From positions 4,765,200-4,829,199 of the forward strand of contig OX639973.1 in the NCBI GenBank assembly GCA_951828385.1: DNA of 64,000 nt, written 5' to 3'. The notes beneath the pieces were generated by a model. That model did no database searches. It was not told the origin of the DNA and saw nothing but the letters and a program-made list of their open reading frames with translations. This DNA comes from an uncultured Poribacteria bacterium. Lineage in GTDB: Bacteria; Poribacteria; WGA-4E; WGA-3G. This document shows, piece by piece, positions 35,380-43,131 of this stretch; the first letter of the stretch is position 1, and each line of letters starts with the position of its first letter. The position numbers were made by a program, and so were the translations under genes.

Positions 35380-35718
35380 CTAAAGTTGCGGAAAAAAATG
35401 CAGCCCCCATTGGGATTTCCCAGTTTTCAGTGCCTTGGTTTCATCGTAGACATAAACCCAATGTGTAAAAGCGTCTTGAATACGTCTGATGAGAAGTGCT
35501 GCGACAGCATCGGCGTTCCATTGCCCACGGCAAAGGAACTTCGGAAATGACCAATACTGGGTTTGCGAACCACTACATTGATAAAGTTCCGTCAGTGTCC
35601 CACGCCCGTTATTGGCGATGAATCCGAAGATAAACGCTTGGAAAAGGGCGAAGTTTTGTTGATTGAATAAATGTCGAAAATCCGATAGAATATCTCCTAA
35701 GCAGAAAAGGAGGTTCAT
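35380..35718 (-). CDS. IS4-like transposase, N-terminal part (frameshifted)
   Basis: 112 residues from an ATG preceded by AGGAGG. It holds the first catalytic Asp in Y-V-Y-D-E-T-K-A. The frame breaks at a run of seven T (minus strand, just before the stop), where six T would join it to the downstream part as HFF-RNFSYQ. The required shift is +1, which the slippery run does not naturally give, so the copy is probably inactive or the run is mis-assembled. Confidence 0.75.
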   Translation of the reverse strand: MNLLFCLGDILSDFRHLFNQQNFALFQAFIFGFIANNGRGTLTELYQCSGSQTQYWSFPKFLCRGQWNADAVAALLIRRIQDAFTHWVYVYDETKALKTGKSQWGLHFFPQL

Positions 35719-35924
35719 GTTTACTTTCCTTTCAAAACAGTGGTATGTTTTTATGAAAGGATACCTGCTTTTCTGCTTTTTCGCACTATAATTCTAAAAA
35801 TTGTCCAAACTTTAGTATAAATAGCCTACTCAATCCGTTTATAACATTGACAAATCCCGAAAAAGGGATTAAAATTATTAAAAATCGGTTCTATCTATAG
35901 AGGTAAGAAAGAAAACAGGAACCT

Positions 35925-36338
35925 ATGACTGAAGGAAAATCAGGTAGAAACTGGCGCGAGATTGTAACTCCTGAATGGTCGCTCGCCATTTTAATCCATG
36001 TAATTGTCTTGGAGATACTGTATGTATTTCTCCTACTCAGACCTAACGGAGAAACCCTAAATACTATCATATTAAATACAAGCGCGGCCTTACCCATTTT
36101 TACATTTATCGCCGTGATTCTCATGGAAATATGGGAAGTTGCTTGGGAGGTTATCATGTTAGTGAAAAGACTTTTTGAGAAGCTCGAGCACCGGAGACTC
36201 GAAAAAGCGCGTTTAGAAGGGTTAGCTGAAGGCTTATCCGAAGCGGAGAAAAAACATGCAGAATGGGTGGAATGGGCTAAAAACGGTCAGGATAAACCGC
36301 AACCCAAACCCCCAAAAGCTCCAGAGACGGATAGTTAG
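35925..36338 (+). CDS. Small two-helix membrane protein in the defence operon
   Basis: 137 residues. Hydrophobic stretches at about 18-40 (SLAILIHVIVLEILYVFLLL) and 50-80 (LPIFTFIAVILMEIWEVAWE) are followed by a charged helix (LEHRRLEKARLEGLAEGLSE) and a proline-rich tail. AGGA precedes the ATG. No known BREX subunit looks like this; it may be operon-specific or brought with the insertions. It is 42 bases from the PglZ gene. Confidence 0.7.
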   Translation: MTEGKSGRNWREIVTPEWSLAILIHVIVLEILYVFLLLRPNGETLNTIILNTSAALPIFTFIAVILMEIWEVAWEVIMLVKRLFEKLEHRRLEKARLEGLAEGLSEAEKKHAEWVEWAKNGQDKPQPKPPKAPETDS

Positions 36339-36380
36339 GTAGGCACACTCTCTGATCCCGAGCACAAAGGATAGAATGAA

Positions 36381-37475
36381 ATGGCACAGCAATTGTGCAC
36401 GATCCCCTGCATAACTGAAATCCCGGAAAACTATCGCGCTTTGTGGGAACTTTGCCTTACCGATGTTTGGTGTCCAACATCGCTTGAGGAGTGGCGAAAA
36501 CGAATTGATTCACCTCGCGAAATTGACCCAGATACAATCCTTTTTGTGAACCTATCTCCTTCAGACAGAGAAGAATTGACACAGGTTTTCGGTTTTCCAA
36601 CAGTTGAATTTCCTGAACTTCCTTCGATAGAACAGGTCAATGCAGCATTACCAAGCCGCTTTGAGACAACACATCTATTCAAACAGTCCGATGTCGCTGC
36701 AGAAATTACAAAACGGATTCATCAGGAATTACCACAGATAGTCATTCTATTGGTTTTCGATGGCTTATCCTTTTATGATGTCGTAGATTGGAAACTACCC
36801 CAAGCGACACTGGAACCGTGTCTTGTGGATGGGTTAAGTGTCACGAATAGTGCTATGCAACGACTCATCGGTTCACCTGTTTTAACACATAGACTTTTTG
36901 AGTTGGGATACGTCCGGCGGTTGGGCTTTTCATATTGGGAACGCGCAGCAAATGTATTGACCGATGCGCTTTTTGCTGAGTTTCCACCGAGCCAACTGCA
37001 TCGCATGACAACCTTTGACGAAGTTTTAGGGAAGATAAAGACATCTGGATGGGAAACACATACATACGTTCAGATTATCCGTTCTGGACTTGATGGGGTT
37101 TGCCATGTTAACAGAGAACGCCCAAATATTAAGTCGATTCTTAGCGATCTAAAGCGAGATGTTCTCTTTCTCATTGAGGTCTTACAGGAAACTGAGAAAT
37201 CATTTCGTCTTTTTATTACTGCCGACCATGGGATTCTTTGGTACGCTGACCAAGACATTGTTCCTCTGGCACAAGAGAAATTCAATGCACGGTACACTGA
37301 CGGATCTATCACACGAGGGGATAATCTACTAACGCTGAATACCGATGAGGGCACCTACACTGTTTTAACTGGCGACAAAGTTATCGCGAAACAGCGTAAA
37401 GTGACAGAGTGGGGCTTTCACGGTGGAGTCTCAGCACAAGAATCATTAGTCCCATTTTGGGATGTCCGTCAATAA
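36381..37475 (+). CDS. pglZ: PglZ-domain protein
   Basis: 364 residues, alkaline-phosphatase superfamily PglZ domain. Metal Asp127 is in L-L-V-F-D-G-L-S, the nucleophile-region Thr155 in L-S-V-T-N-S-A-M-Q, D-H-G at 282-284 in F-I-T-A-D-H-G-I-L, and the PglZ hallmark H-G-G-V-S-x2-E-S-L-V-P at 347-358. PglZ is the one subunit common to all BREX and Pgl phage-defence systems. This one is short compared with the 600-900 residues usual for BREX, keeping mainly the catalytic domain. Fifteen bases separate it from the HerA-like gene. Confidence 0.87.
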   Translation: MAQQLCTIPCITEIPENYRALWELCLTDVWCPTSLEEWRKRIDSPREIDPDTILFVNLSPSDREELTQVFGFPTVEFPELPSIEQVNAALPSRFETTHLFKQSDVAAEITKRIHQELPQIVILLVFDGLSFYDVVDWKLPQATLEPCLVDGLSVTNSAMQRLIGSPVLTHRLFELGYVRRLGFSYWERAANVLTDALFAEFPPSQLHRMTTFDEVLGKIKTSGWETHTYVQIIRSGLDGVCHVNRERPNIKSILSDLKRDVLFLIEVLQETEKSFRLFITADHGILWYADQDIVPLAQEKFNARYTDGSITRGDNLLTLNTDEGTYTVLTGDKVIAKQRKVTEWGFHGGVSAQESLVPFWDVRQ

Positions 37476-37490
37476 AGTGAGAAATTTATA

Positions 37491-38699
37491 ATGGCTGAAG
37501 TGAATCTACGAGTCGGTACTGACTACGAAACTGAAGATATAGCGTATATCCGAGCAACTGGTTCTCGTGCTGTTTTTATCTGTGGCAAGCGAGGTTCCGG
37601 AAAAAGCTACACACTCGGCGTGATTGCAGAAGAATTATTTTCACAGGAACGCGGAAAAGCCGTTCTGATTATCGCCGATCCCATGGGCATCTATCACACA
37701 ATGGTTTCAGCCAACGAAAGCCAGTCGGATGAGGTTCGACAGGCTGGATTGCTGACGGAAGGGTTTCCTGTCCGTCTGATTGTACCGGGTGACCCACTTG
37801 CCTGTTTCGGAGACGCTCAAATTGTGAATAGACTCCAAACGAACGGCGTTGAAGTAACATCGCTCTGGATTAACGCCCATGACCTATCAGCAGATGCATG
37901 GTGTGAACTGTTTGATTTGGAAATCAATAATGCTATGGGAATAGCGATGTGGCGGGCGGTGGATACCCTTCAGGAAACCCATGAAAGTTTCAATATTTCA
38001 GATATCCTAACAAGTCTCCGTAAAGATACGCGCGCTAAAAGCACCACAGTAGAAGCACTCGAAAATCGCTTGACAGCTGCCCAAAGATGGGGATTTTTCT
38101 CTGAGGAACCAACCCACTTAACAGATGTATTTTCCTTGGAACACATTAACGTTTTGGATTTAAGTGTTATTGACGCGGGTACTAAAGGATTGCGAAACTT
38201 AGTGTTGGATATTGTTGCGCGGCGGTTGTTTACAGAACGGACGCGGATGCGCCGGCGCGAAGAATTTGGAATGGAAACAAGTCTTCCCCGAGTTTGGATG
38301 GCAATTGACGAAGCACATCAGTTTATACCGCAGGGCAAGGGATCCTTATGTAAAGAGATGTTAATCCGTTGGGTGAAAGAAGGTCGCCAGCCCGGACTGA
38401 GTCTTGTCGTCGCGACGCAACAACCCTCCGCAATTGATTCCGAATTGCTTTCTCAGTGTGACCTGATCATGGCACATAAAATTACAACATGGGACGATAT
38501 CAACGCACTTGATCGGTTGAGTGCGACCTACATGGAAGGTGATTTAAAGGGATATATCCGACAACTTAACCGTCAGGGTGAGGCTCTTTTGGTTGATGAC
38601 GAGACAGAGGCCGTTAACATAATTCGCGTCCGTCCACGGCGCAGTGCACACGGCGGGGCTGAAATTCAGGAGAAAACGACAAGCCGTTCCTTTTTCTGA
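37491..38699 (+). CDS. HerA-type (DUF87) DNA translocase ATPase
   Basis: 402 residues. Walker A G-K-R-G-S-G-K-S at 32-39, Walker B W-M-A-I-D-E-A-H at 269-276, and the HerA/FtsK-type V-A-T-Q-Q-P-S-A-I-D with a following sensor region. HerA-like hexamers pump double-stranded DNA and often pair with nucleases in defence systems. No nuclease is evident beside it. It closes the plus-strand operon. No standard BREX type has this gene as a core subunit, which sets the module apart. Confidence 0.87.
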   Translation: MAEVNLRVGTDYETEDIAYIRATGSRAVFICGKRGSGKSYTLGVIAEELFSQERGKAVLIIADPMGIYHTMVSANESQSDEVRQAGLLTEGFPVRLIVPGDPLACFGDAQIVNRLQTNGVEVTSLWINAHDLSADAWCELFDLEINNAMGIAMWRAVDTLQETHESFNISDILTSLRKDTRAKSTTVEALENRLTAAQRWGFFSEEPTHLTDVFSLEHINVLDLSVIDAGTKGLRNLVLDIVARRLFTERTRMRRREEFGMETSLPRVWMAIDEAHQFIPQGKGSLCKEMLIRWVKEGRQPGLSLVVATQQPSAIDSELLSQCDLIMAHKITTWDDINALDRLSATYMEGDLKGYIRQLNRQGEALLVDDETEAVNIIRVRPRRSAHGGAEIQEKTTSRSFF

Positions 38700-39036
38700 T
38701 GTTCTATCTGTAGAGGAATTAGTGGATATCGTATATTAAAATGGACAGATATTATCGTAAAGCCTATCCAAATGATGACAGAACCTTACCATAGAGGGCA
38801 TCCGTATCGCATGGACGGTGAGTCTATAACGACTATTTTCCAATCCTCGAGCATCCGTGAAATCCGCGTTTTTTATCAGATACTACACAATAGGCGAGGT
38901 TCCAAACCCCGCCTGCAGTGGGTTTGCGTAAGTCCTGTTATAGTAAACCTCATAATTGTTCACACACGTGTTAGGGGTGATACGGACTGGGAAACCCAGC
39001 CCCTACAAGGATGTCAGGCCCGGTTCTATTATAACA
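38700..39036. other. Intergenic stretch with palindromic repeats after the defence operon
   Basis: No convincing gene. A hairpin GGCGAGGTT/AACCCCGCC with one mismatch lies at 38893-38913, close to the terminator hairpin at 53676. GCGTAAGTCCTG (38926-38937) is an end of the ACTTACGCAA repeat family. GACTGGGAAACCCAGCCCC near 38985-39003 is another palindrome. The hairpins may end transcription but lack T tracts. Confidence 0.4.
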
Positions 39037-40365
39037 CTACACCATTTCACGCGCAGGATAGTGCTTATCACCGGGGGATACATCCGTCGGATCGTTCAAC
39101 ACAGCTGCTTCTGGCGGCACCATAATCTGGTGATCGTTCACCGGATCGTCGGTTTCTGACCGCCACTGCTCTAAACGGTTTCGCATCTCGGCAAGGACAT
39201 CCGCATAATCCGGATTCCCCGCGAGGTTGTGCGCTTCCGACGCATCAAACACAACATCGTACAACCGCTCCGATTCAACAGGTTGATCCGCCCAACCGTG
39301 TTCCAGCATAAAGGTTTTACTGATACTATCGTCACAGTTCGGCAATGCCCATTTCTCCGCGTCGTCATAGCGGCGGATATATTTCCATCTCTTCGTCCGA
39401 ACAGCGCGCTGCGGTTCATAACAGCAGTGATAGTTGACTTCAGCGAAAATAGCGTCACGCGTATCGTCCGCCTCACCACGGACCAACGGTAAAACGGAAG
39501 CACCTTGCAACCATGCAGGCGCATCAATACCTATCAGTTCGCAAATAGTCGGGAACAGATCAATTTGGCTCACTAGTCCATCCACGACTTGTCCGCCATC
39601 AAAACCGCCGGGACCGCGGACGATCAACATCACACCGATACCGTGGTCGCTGAGATGGCATTTCATTCGGGGGAAGGCGAGCCCATGGTCGGTTGTGCAT
39701 ATCACGAGCGTGTTATCAGCGATCCCATTTTCCTCAAGTGCATCAAAAACCACGCCCATCTTTCTATCCAGTGTACGTGCGGCGTCTATGTATTCCGCCA
39801 TATCCTGACGGGTGGTAGGTGTATCAGGGAAGGTTACTGGCGGTTTCACGTAGCGCGGGTCTGTTTTCGGTTCGCCCTCGGGTGGCGGATCAAACCCTTT
39901 TGCGCGCCGATGCGTTTCACCAAAGCCGACATCTAAGAAGAAGGGCGCATCATGTTTCTCAGCGATGAAATCGCGTGCCCGTTCTTCTGCACCTGCACGC
40001 ACGGTGCCTTGAGATAAAAGTCGTTGGTAACCTGTCTCTTTCAAATCTCGCACGACGTGCTGGAATCCTGCTAAGGCAGTAGTGTACCCAGCTTGATTCA
40101 ACGTATGAGGTATGAGATGCTCTGGAACTGGAAGACTCCATCCGCGATTTGCCAACCCGCCCATACCGCAACTATGCGCCCACTGTCCGGTGAGGAGTGC
40201 GGCGCGCGATGGCGAGCAGGTCGGGTTCGCGCAGAACGCGTTTCGGAACACGACACCCTCTTCCGCAAGTTTTTGTATGTTCGGAGTCGGTATCGCGTGT
40301 CCGTACGGTTGCACATACCGTCCCGTATCGTGTGAATGAATATAGATTATATTTGGCTTGTTCAT
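39037..40365 (-). CDS. Sulfatase
   Basis: 442 residues. The formylglycine motif is Cys50-S-P-S-R54 in NPTCSPSRAALLTGQ. D-H-G-L-A-F-P-R-M-K carries the later metal site. The N-terminal metal region reads I-Y-I-H-S-H-D-T-G-R, with a single Asp where most sulfatases have a pair, as in heparan N-sulfatase-like proteins. C-terminal LYDVVFDASEAHNLAGNP is typical. No clear ribosome site before the ATG at 40365. It stands alone between the defence operon and a small antitoxin-like gene. Confidence 0.9.
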   Translation of the reverse strand: MNKPNIIYIHSHDTGRYVQPYGHAIPTPNIQKLAEEGVVFRNAFCANPTCSPSRAALLTGQWAHSCGMGGLANRGWSLPVPEHLIPHTLNQAGYTTALAGFQHVVRDLKETGYQRLLSQGTVRAGAEERARDFIAEKHDAPFFLDVGFGETHRRAKGFDPPPEGEPKTDPRYVKPPVTFPDTPTTRQDMAEYIDAARTLDRKMGVVFDALEENGIADNTLVICTTDHGLAFPRMKCHLSDHGIGVMLIVRGPGGFDGGQVVDGLVSQIDLFPTICELIGIDAPAWLQGASVLPLVRGEADDTRDAIFAEVNYHCCYEPQRAVRTKRWKYIRRYDDAEKWALPNCDDSISKTFMLEHGWADQPVESERLYDVVFDASEAHNLAGNPDYADVLAEMRNRLEQWRSETDDPVNDHQIMVPPEAAVLNDPTDVSPGDKHYPAREMV

Positions 40366-40400
40366 ATGTGTTTATGGTAAATCCGAAAATGGAAAGCGGA

Positions 40401-40619
40401 TTAAGACGACTTCTCCGGGTCTAAATGCTGTAGGTGGGCCCATGCGGCATCTTCCTCTGGCCGCAGCCAATGTTCAGCGAGTGCGGCTTCACTTAGCAAA
40501 GCAATTTCAGGAACGTGAAGTTCTTCGCTAAAAATTGTCACAAACGTCCATCTATATTTTCGCAACTGCGTCGGTTCCATTGATTTCACGTTGTTTTGTT
40601 TATCAGGAGTTTTTAACAT
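40401..40619 (-). CDS. Small antitoxin-like protein
   Basis: 72 residues from an ATG with GAGGTG upstream. The C-terminal part, A-L-L-S-E-A-A-L-A-E-H-W-L-R-P-E-E-D-A-A-W, resembles the tail of short antitoxins in which an S-E-x2-L-A-x-x-W-L-x-P-E-E-D-x-A-W block follows a DNA-binding part. The N-terminal part is not recognised, and no toxin gene is adjacent. Function uncertain. Confidence 0.5.
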   Translation of the reverse strand: MLKTPDKQNNVKSMEPTQLRKYRWTFVTIFSEELHVPEIALLSEAALAEHWLRPEEDAAWAHLQHLDPEKSS

Positions 40620-40639
40620 GGTTCACCTCGTTCACAATG

Positions 40640-40948
40640 TGCGCAAAGCATCTCAACCATAAGTGTCAATTTTAGAAACAACAACCGTCTCAGACCCCAG
40701 GCCCGGTAGGTTCGGTTTTTGCGGCGTACACGCCCAGATGCGACGTGCATCAGCGGCGTACTCGCCCAAATGCGACCTGCATTCCAACCGAATCGGACTT
40801 TGAGCAGAAACTTTGGATACTTCAAACCTCTCTTGAGTCCCGTAGGTTTTATCTGCTTGGGTATTTCTTCAGCATGTTTATATCTACAGTTGCTAAAACG
40901 CTATCAAAACCGCTAAATTGACACCTATGGTGCGCAAAGCATCTCAAC
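40640..40948. repeat. Non-coding mobile element with inverted ends and 18-base flanking direct repeats
   Basis: TGCGCAAAGCATCTCAAC occurs at 40640-40657 and 40931-40948. Between them the ends read CATAAGTGTCAATTTTAG (40658-40675) and, reverse complemented, CCATAGGTGTCAATTTAG (40913-40930). Inside is a hairpin opening CCCGGTAGGTTCGG and closing CCGAATCGG, whose loop holds two copies of the 30-base module GCGGCGTACTCGCCCAAATG (40721-40750 and 40753-40783). The rest of 40620-41168 shows no gene. Confidence 0.65.
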
Positions 40949-41168
40949 AGAAATTGTTAAACTGATAACGGCAAAATGTGGACAAAGACGGCTAAACGCA
41001 TTCAATAGATGGCTCGAGTATATAGTGGAACTCTAAAAATGTCAAGAATTTTTTTATTTTTAGCGGAGCATCCGATTTTTTTTCAGAATTATGCACCCGT
41101 ATCGCTTCTAACTCGCGTCAATAAGTATTGAAGTGAATTGATGAAAATATTTTGTCTGGAGGTATATA

Positions 41169-42890
41169 ATGAAAAATGATGATGTTGAACTGATTCACCG
41201 CGTGCTTGCAGGGGATGAAGCGGCCTTCTCCATCCTAATCAGAAAGTATCAGAAACAAGTTCACGGACTCGTATGGCGGAAAATTGGGGATTTTCATCTC
41301 GCCGAAGAAATTACGCAGGACACTTTCTTGATTGCCTATCAGAAGTTGGCAACCCTGAAAGATCCGACACGGTTCTTGCGATGGATTTCTGTGATTGCGA
41401 ATCGCTGTTGCATTACATGGCTCCGAAAAAAGCGGATACAGACGCAACTACTCGAGGAGGAAGATGAAACGCTGATACAGCAAGATGCTTACTCTTTGTA
41501 TGTTGTCGAAGAACGCGCGAAAATTACGGAAGAGTCCCAAAGGGAAGTCGTCAGAAAATTGCTTGCGAAGTTGCCAGAAAACGAGCGCACCGTGATTACG
41601 CTTCACTATTTCAGCGAGATGACATGTGAAGATATCGGTGCCCTTTTGGGCGTATCAACGAATACGATTAAGAGTCGACTCCGACGTGCCCAGCAACGTT
41701 TAAAGCGAAAGGAACACTTCATTAGAGAAGCTTTAAACAGTTTCCAACTTTCTGCAAATCTGACTGAAAACGTTATGCAAGCCTTGAAAGAGACGGGAGC
41801 CCATATCGAACCGGCAGCAACTGCCGCAAGCAAACCGTCTTTGCCGTGGGCACTCGCCGCTGTGAGCAGCTTTGTGATTGTGCTGATGCTGGGCATAAAC
41901 GGCCACCACGCAATCCACTCTCAGCAAGCTGCAAATTTCGATGCTTCAACGGGCTATCTAACGGTGATGGCTTACGACATTTCTGTTTGTAATATCACAG
42001 GTTTGCTATCGTCTGTGGCAAACAAGGAACCGTTGGCACAAGAAGAAGTTGTTGACCTCTTCAAGCAAGCTATTGAGTCCGATTTTCGAGAGCGGGCTGC
42101 GGCGTTCGCCAGATCTGTAAAGACATCTCAACCACACGTCATCGCGCTACGAGGGGTTTCGTTAATCCGCTTACAAACCCCTGAGAACCTGATCGAAGAC
42201 GGGCAAGTTCCGGTTGAAGATGTTGCCTTGGATTTTTATCAAGTTTTGAACCATGCGCTGCTAACAGAAGGTTTAACCTATCATGTCAGTGTGAAAGGAT
42301 CACGCGTAGACGTTAAAGCACCCATGTTCGATGGTGAGGCAATTCGCGATGTCCGCTTTACCGGTCATGATCTGGTTCTGACGCGTGACGATGTTCATAA
42401 TTCTGGGAATGTAACTCGTGCCTTTAGCAGTCCCTACTTCGACCCACTGACACGCGAAAATCCCGACCTTGGAATTAGGGGGTATGCTTCGGTATATGTC
42501 AATGTTGCTGGCACCACATACGTCATTGTTACGACACAGTTAAATGTGCTTACAGCCGAAGCACGAGTTGTGCAGGCACAGGCATTGGTGGATGCTCCCA
42601 ATTTTCGGGACGAAACTACTTCACCTATTATCTTTTTGGCGGATATTACCACACCTGCACTTGAGAGTAAGTCTTACCAACTGTTCCTATCGGAAGGGCT
42701 TGTTAATATTGCCCCTGCGAAAACAATTTACGAGGGCGAATTATCAGCACGTACCAATCTCGTTCTTGTGCGGAATGTAGAACTTTTACAGGGAGATGTG
42801 ATTACACACAGTGTTCGCCTAAATCAACCGCCTGCTGACTTACCGCAACCATACAAGATAGCCACTATTGTGCATATTCCCATTGAGTAA
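41169..42890 (+). CDS. ECF sigma factor with membrane helix and degenerate endonuclease/exonuclease/phosphatase domain
   Basis: 573 residues. Sigma region 2 spans about 8-90 (E-E-I-T-Q-D-T-F-L-I-A-Y) and region 4 about 125-180 (L-P-E-N-E-R-T-V-I-T-L, then the helix-turn-helix C-E-D-I-G-A-L-L-G-V-S). A single hydrophobic helix at about 226-244 follows. Residues 262-573 keep the EEP-fold layout (T-V-M-A-Y-D-I, H-V-I-A-L-R-G-V-S-L-I-R-L-Q-T-P, I-I-F-L-A-D-I-T), but the catalytic Glu of Q-E-V, the N-x-H and the G-D-F-N are missing. Probably a membrane-tethered sigma factor with an extracytoplasmic sensor domain. GGAGGT before the ATG. Confidence 0.82.
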   Translation: MKNDDVELIHRVLAGDEAAFSILIRKYQKQVHGLVWRKIGDFHLAEEITQDTFLIAYQKLATLKDPTRFLRWISVIANRCCITWLRKKRIQTQLLEEEDETLIQQDAYSLYVVEERAKITEESQREVVRKLLAKLPENERTVITLHYFSEMTCEDIGALLGVSTNTIKSRLRRAQQRLKRKEHFIREALNSFQLSANLTENVMQALKETGAHIEPAATAASKPSLPWALAAVSSFVIVLMLGINGHHAIHSQQAANFDASTGYLTVMAYDISVCNITGLLSSVANKEPLAQEEVVDLFKQAIESDFRERAAAFARSVKTSQPHVIALRGVSLIRLQTPENLIEDGQVPVEDVALDFYQVLNHALLTEGLTYHVSVKGSRVDVKAPMFDGEAIRDVRFTGHDLVLTRDDVHNSGNVTRAFSSPYFDPLTRENPDLGIRGYASVYVNVAGTTYVIVTTQLNVLTAEARVVQAQALVDAPNFRDETTSPIIFLADITTPALESKSYQLFLSEGLVNIAPAKTIYEGELSARTNLVLVRNVELLQGDVITHSVRLNQPPADLPQPYKIATIVHIPIE

Positions 42891-42990
42891 AGGGGCATAT
42901 TTTAGAAATTTTCGAGTTTCCAATCAAATTTGTGCTATCCTTTTTGGCATGAACGGAGTCTATCTAATTAAACTTGTGTATTCTAAATAA

Positions 42991-43110
42991 GACTTACGCA
43001 ATTCCCCGGTAGATGCGGTTTTGCGGCGGACTCGTCCAAATGCGATCTGCATTCCTAACCGCACTTACCGCGTCGTCATAGGCATAATTCCCGATTTTGC
43101 GTAAGTCCTG
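42991..43110. repeat. MITE-like element of the ACTTACGCAA family
   Basis: The ends GACTTACGCAA (42991) and TTGCGTAAGTCCTG (to 43110) are inverted repeats about 120 bases apart. Inside is a CCCCGGTAGATGCGGTT ... AACCGCA hairpin whose loop holds the 30-base module GCGGCGGACTCGTCCAAATG (43022-43054). Its right end abuts the ribosome site of the following gene. Confidence 0.65.
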
Positions 43111-43131
43111 TTAAAGTTGGAGGCGTTCAGC

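Larger units (their letters stand above)
34415..35815 (-). mobile_element. IS4-like insertion sequence with 8-base target duplication
   Basis: 1401 bases with a perfect 16-base inverted repeat, CTAAAGTTTGGACAAT, at each end. TATAAATA flanks both sides (34407-34414 and 35816-35823). The duplicated target includes the last bases of the IS5-like element, so this element arrived second, at the edge of the first. It lies opposite to the operon direction. Confidence 0.85.

Noticed and set aside
25953-38699. A complete dpd DNA-modification cluster
   Set aside because: Only the TGT-like domain recalls dpd. No DpdB/C/D-type genes or preQ0 synthesis genes (folE, queD, queE, queC) are recognisable in the window.
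38741-38794. Short frame MDRYYRKAYPNDDRTLP after the HerA gene
   Set aside because: Seventeen codons, no clear ribosome site, no similarity to anything recognised.
40721-40783. Two tandem 30-base repeats as a CRISPR seed
   Set aside because: Only two copies separated by two bases, no spacer-sized gap, no cas genes; other copies are in hairpin loops elsewhere.
40613-40825. A 70-residue frame on the minus strand
   Set aside because: It lies entirely in the repeat element with the 30-base modules; no ribosome site or family match.
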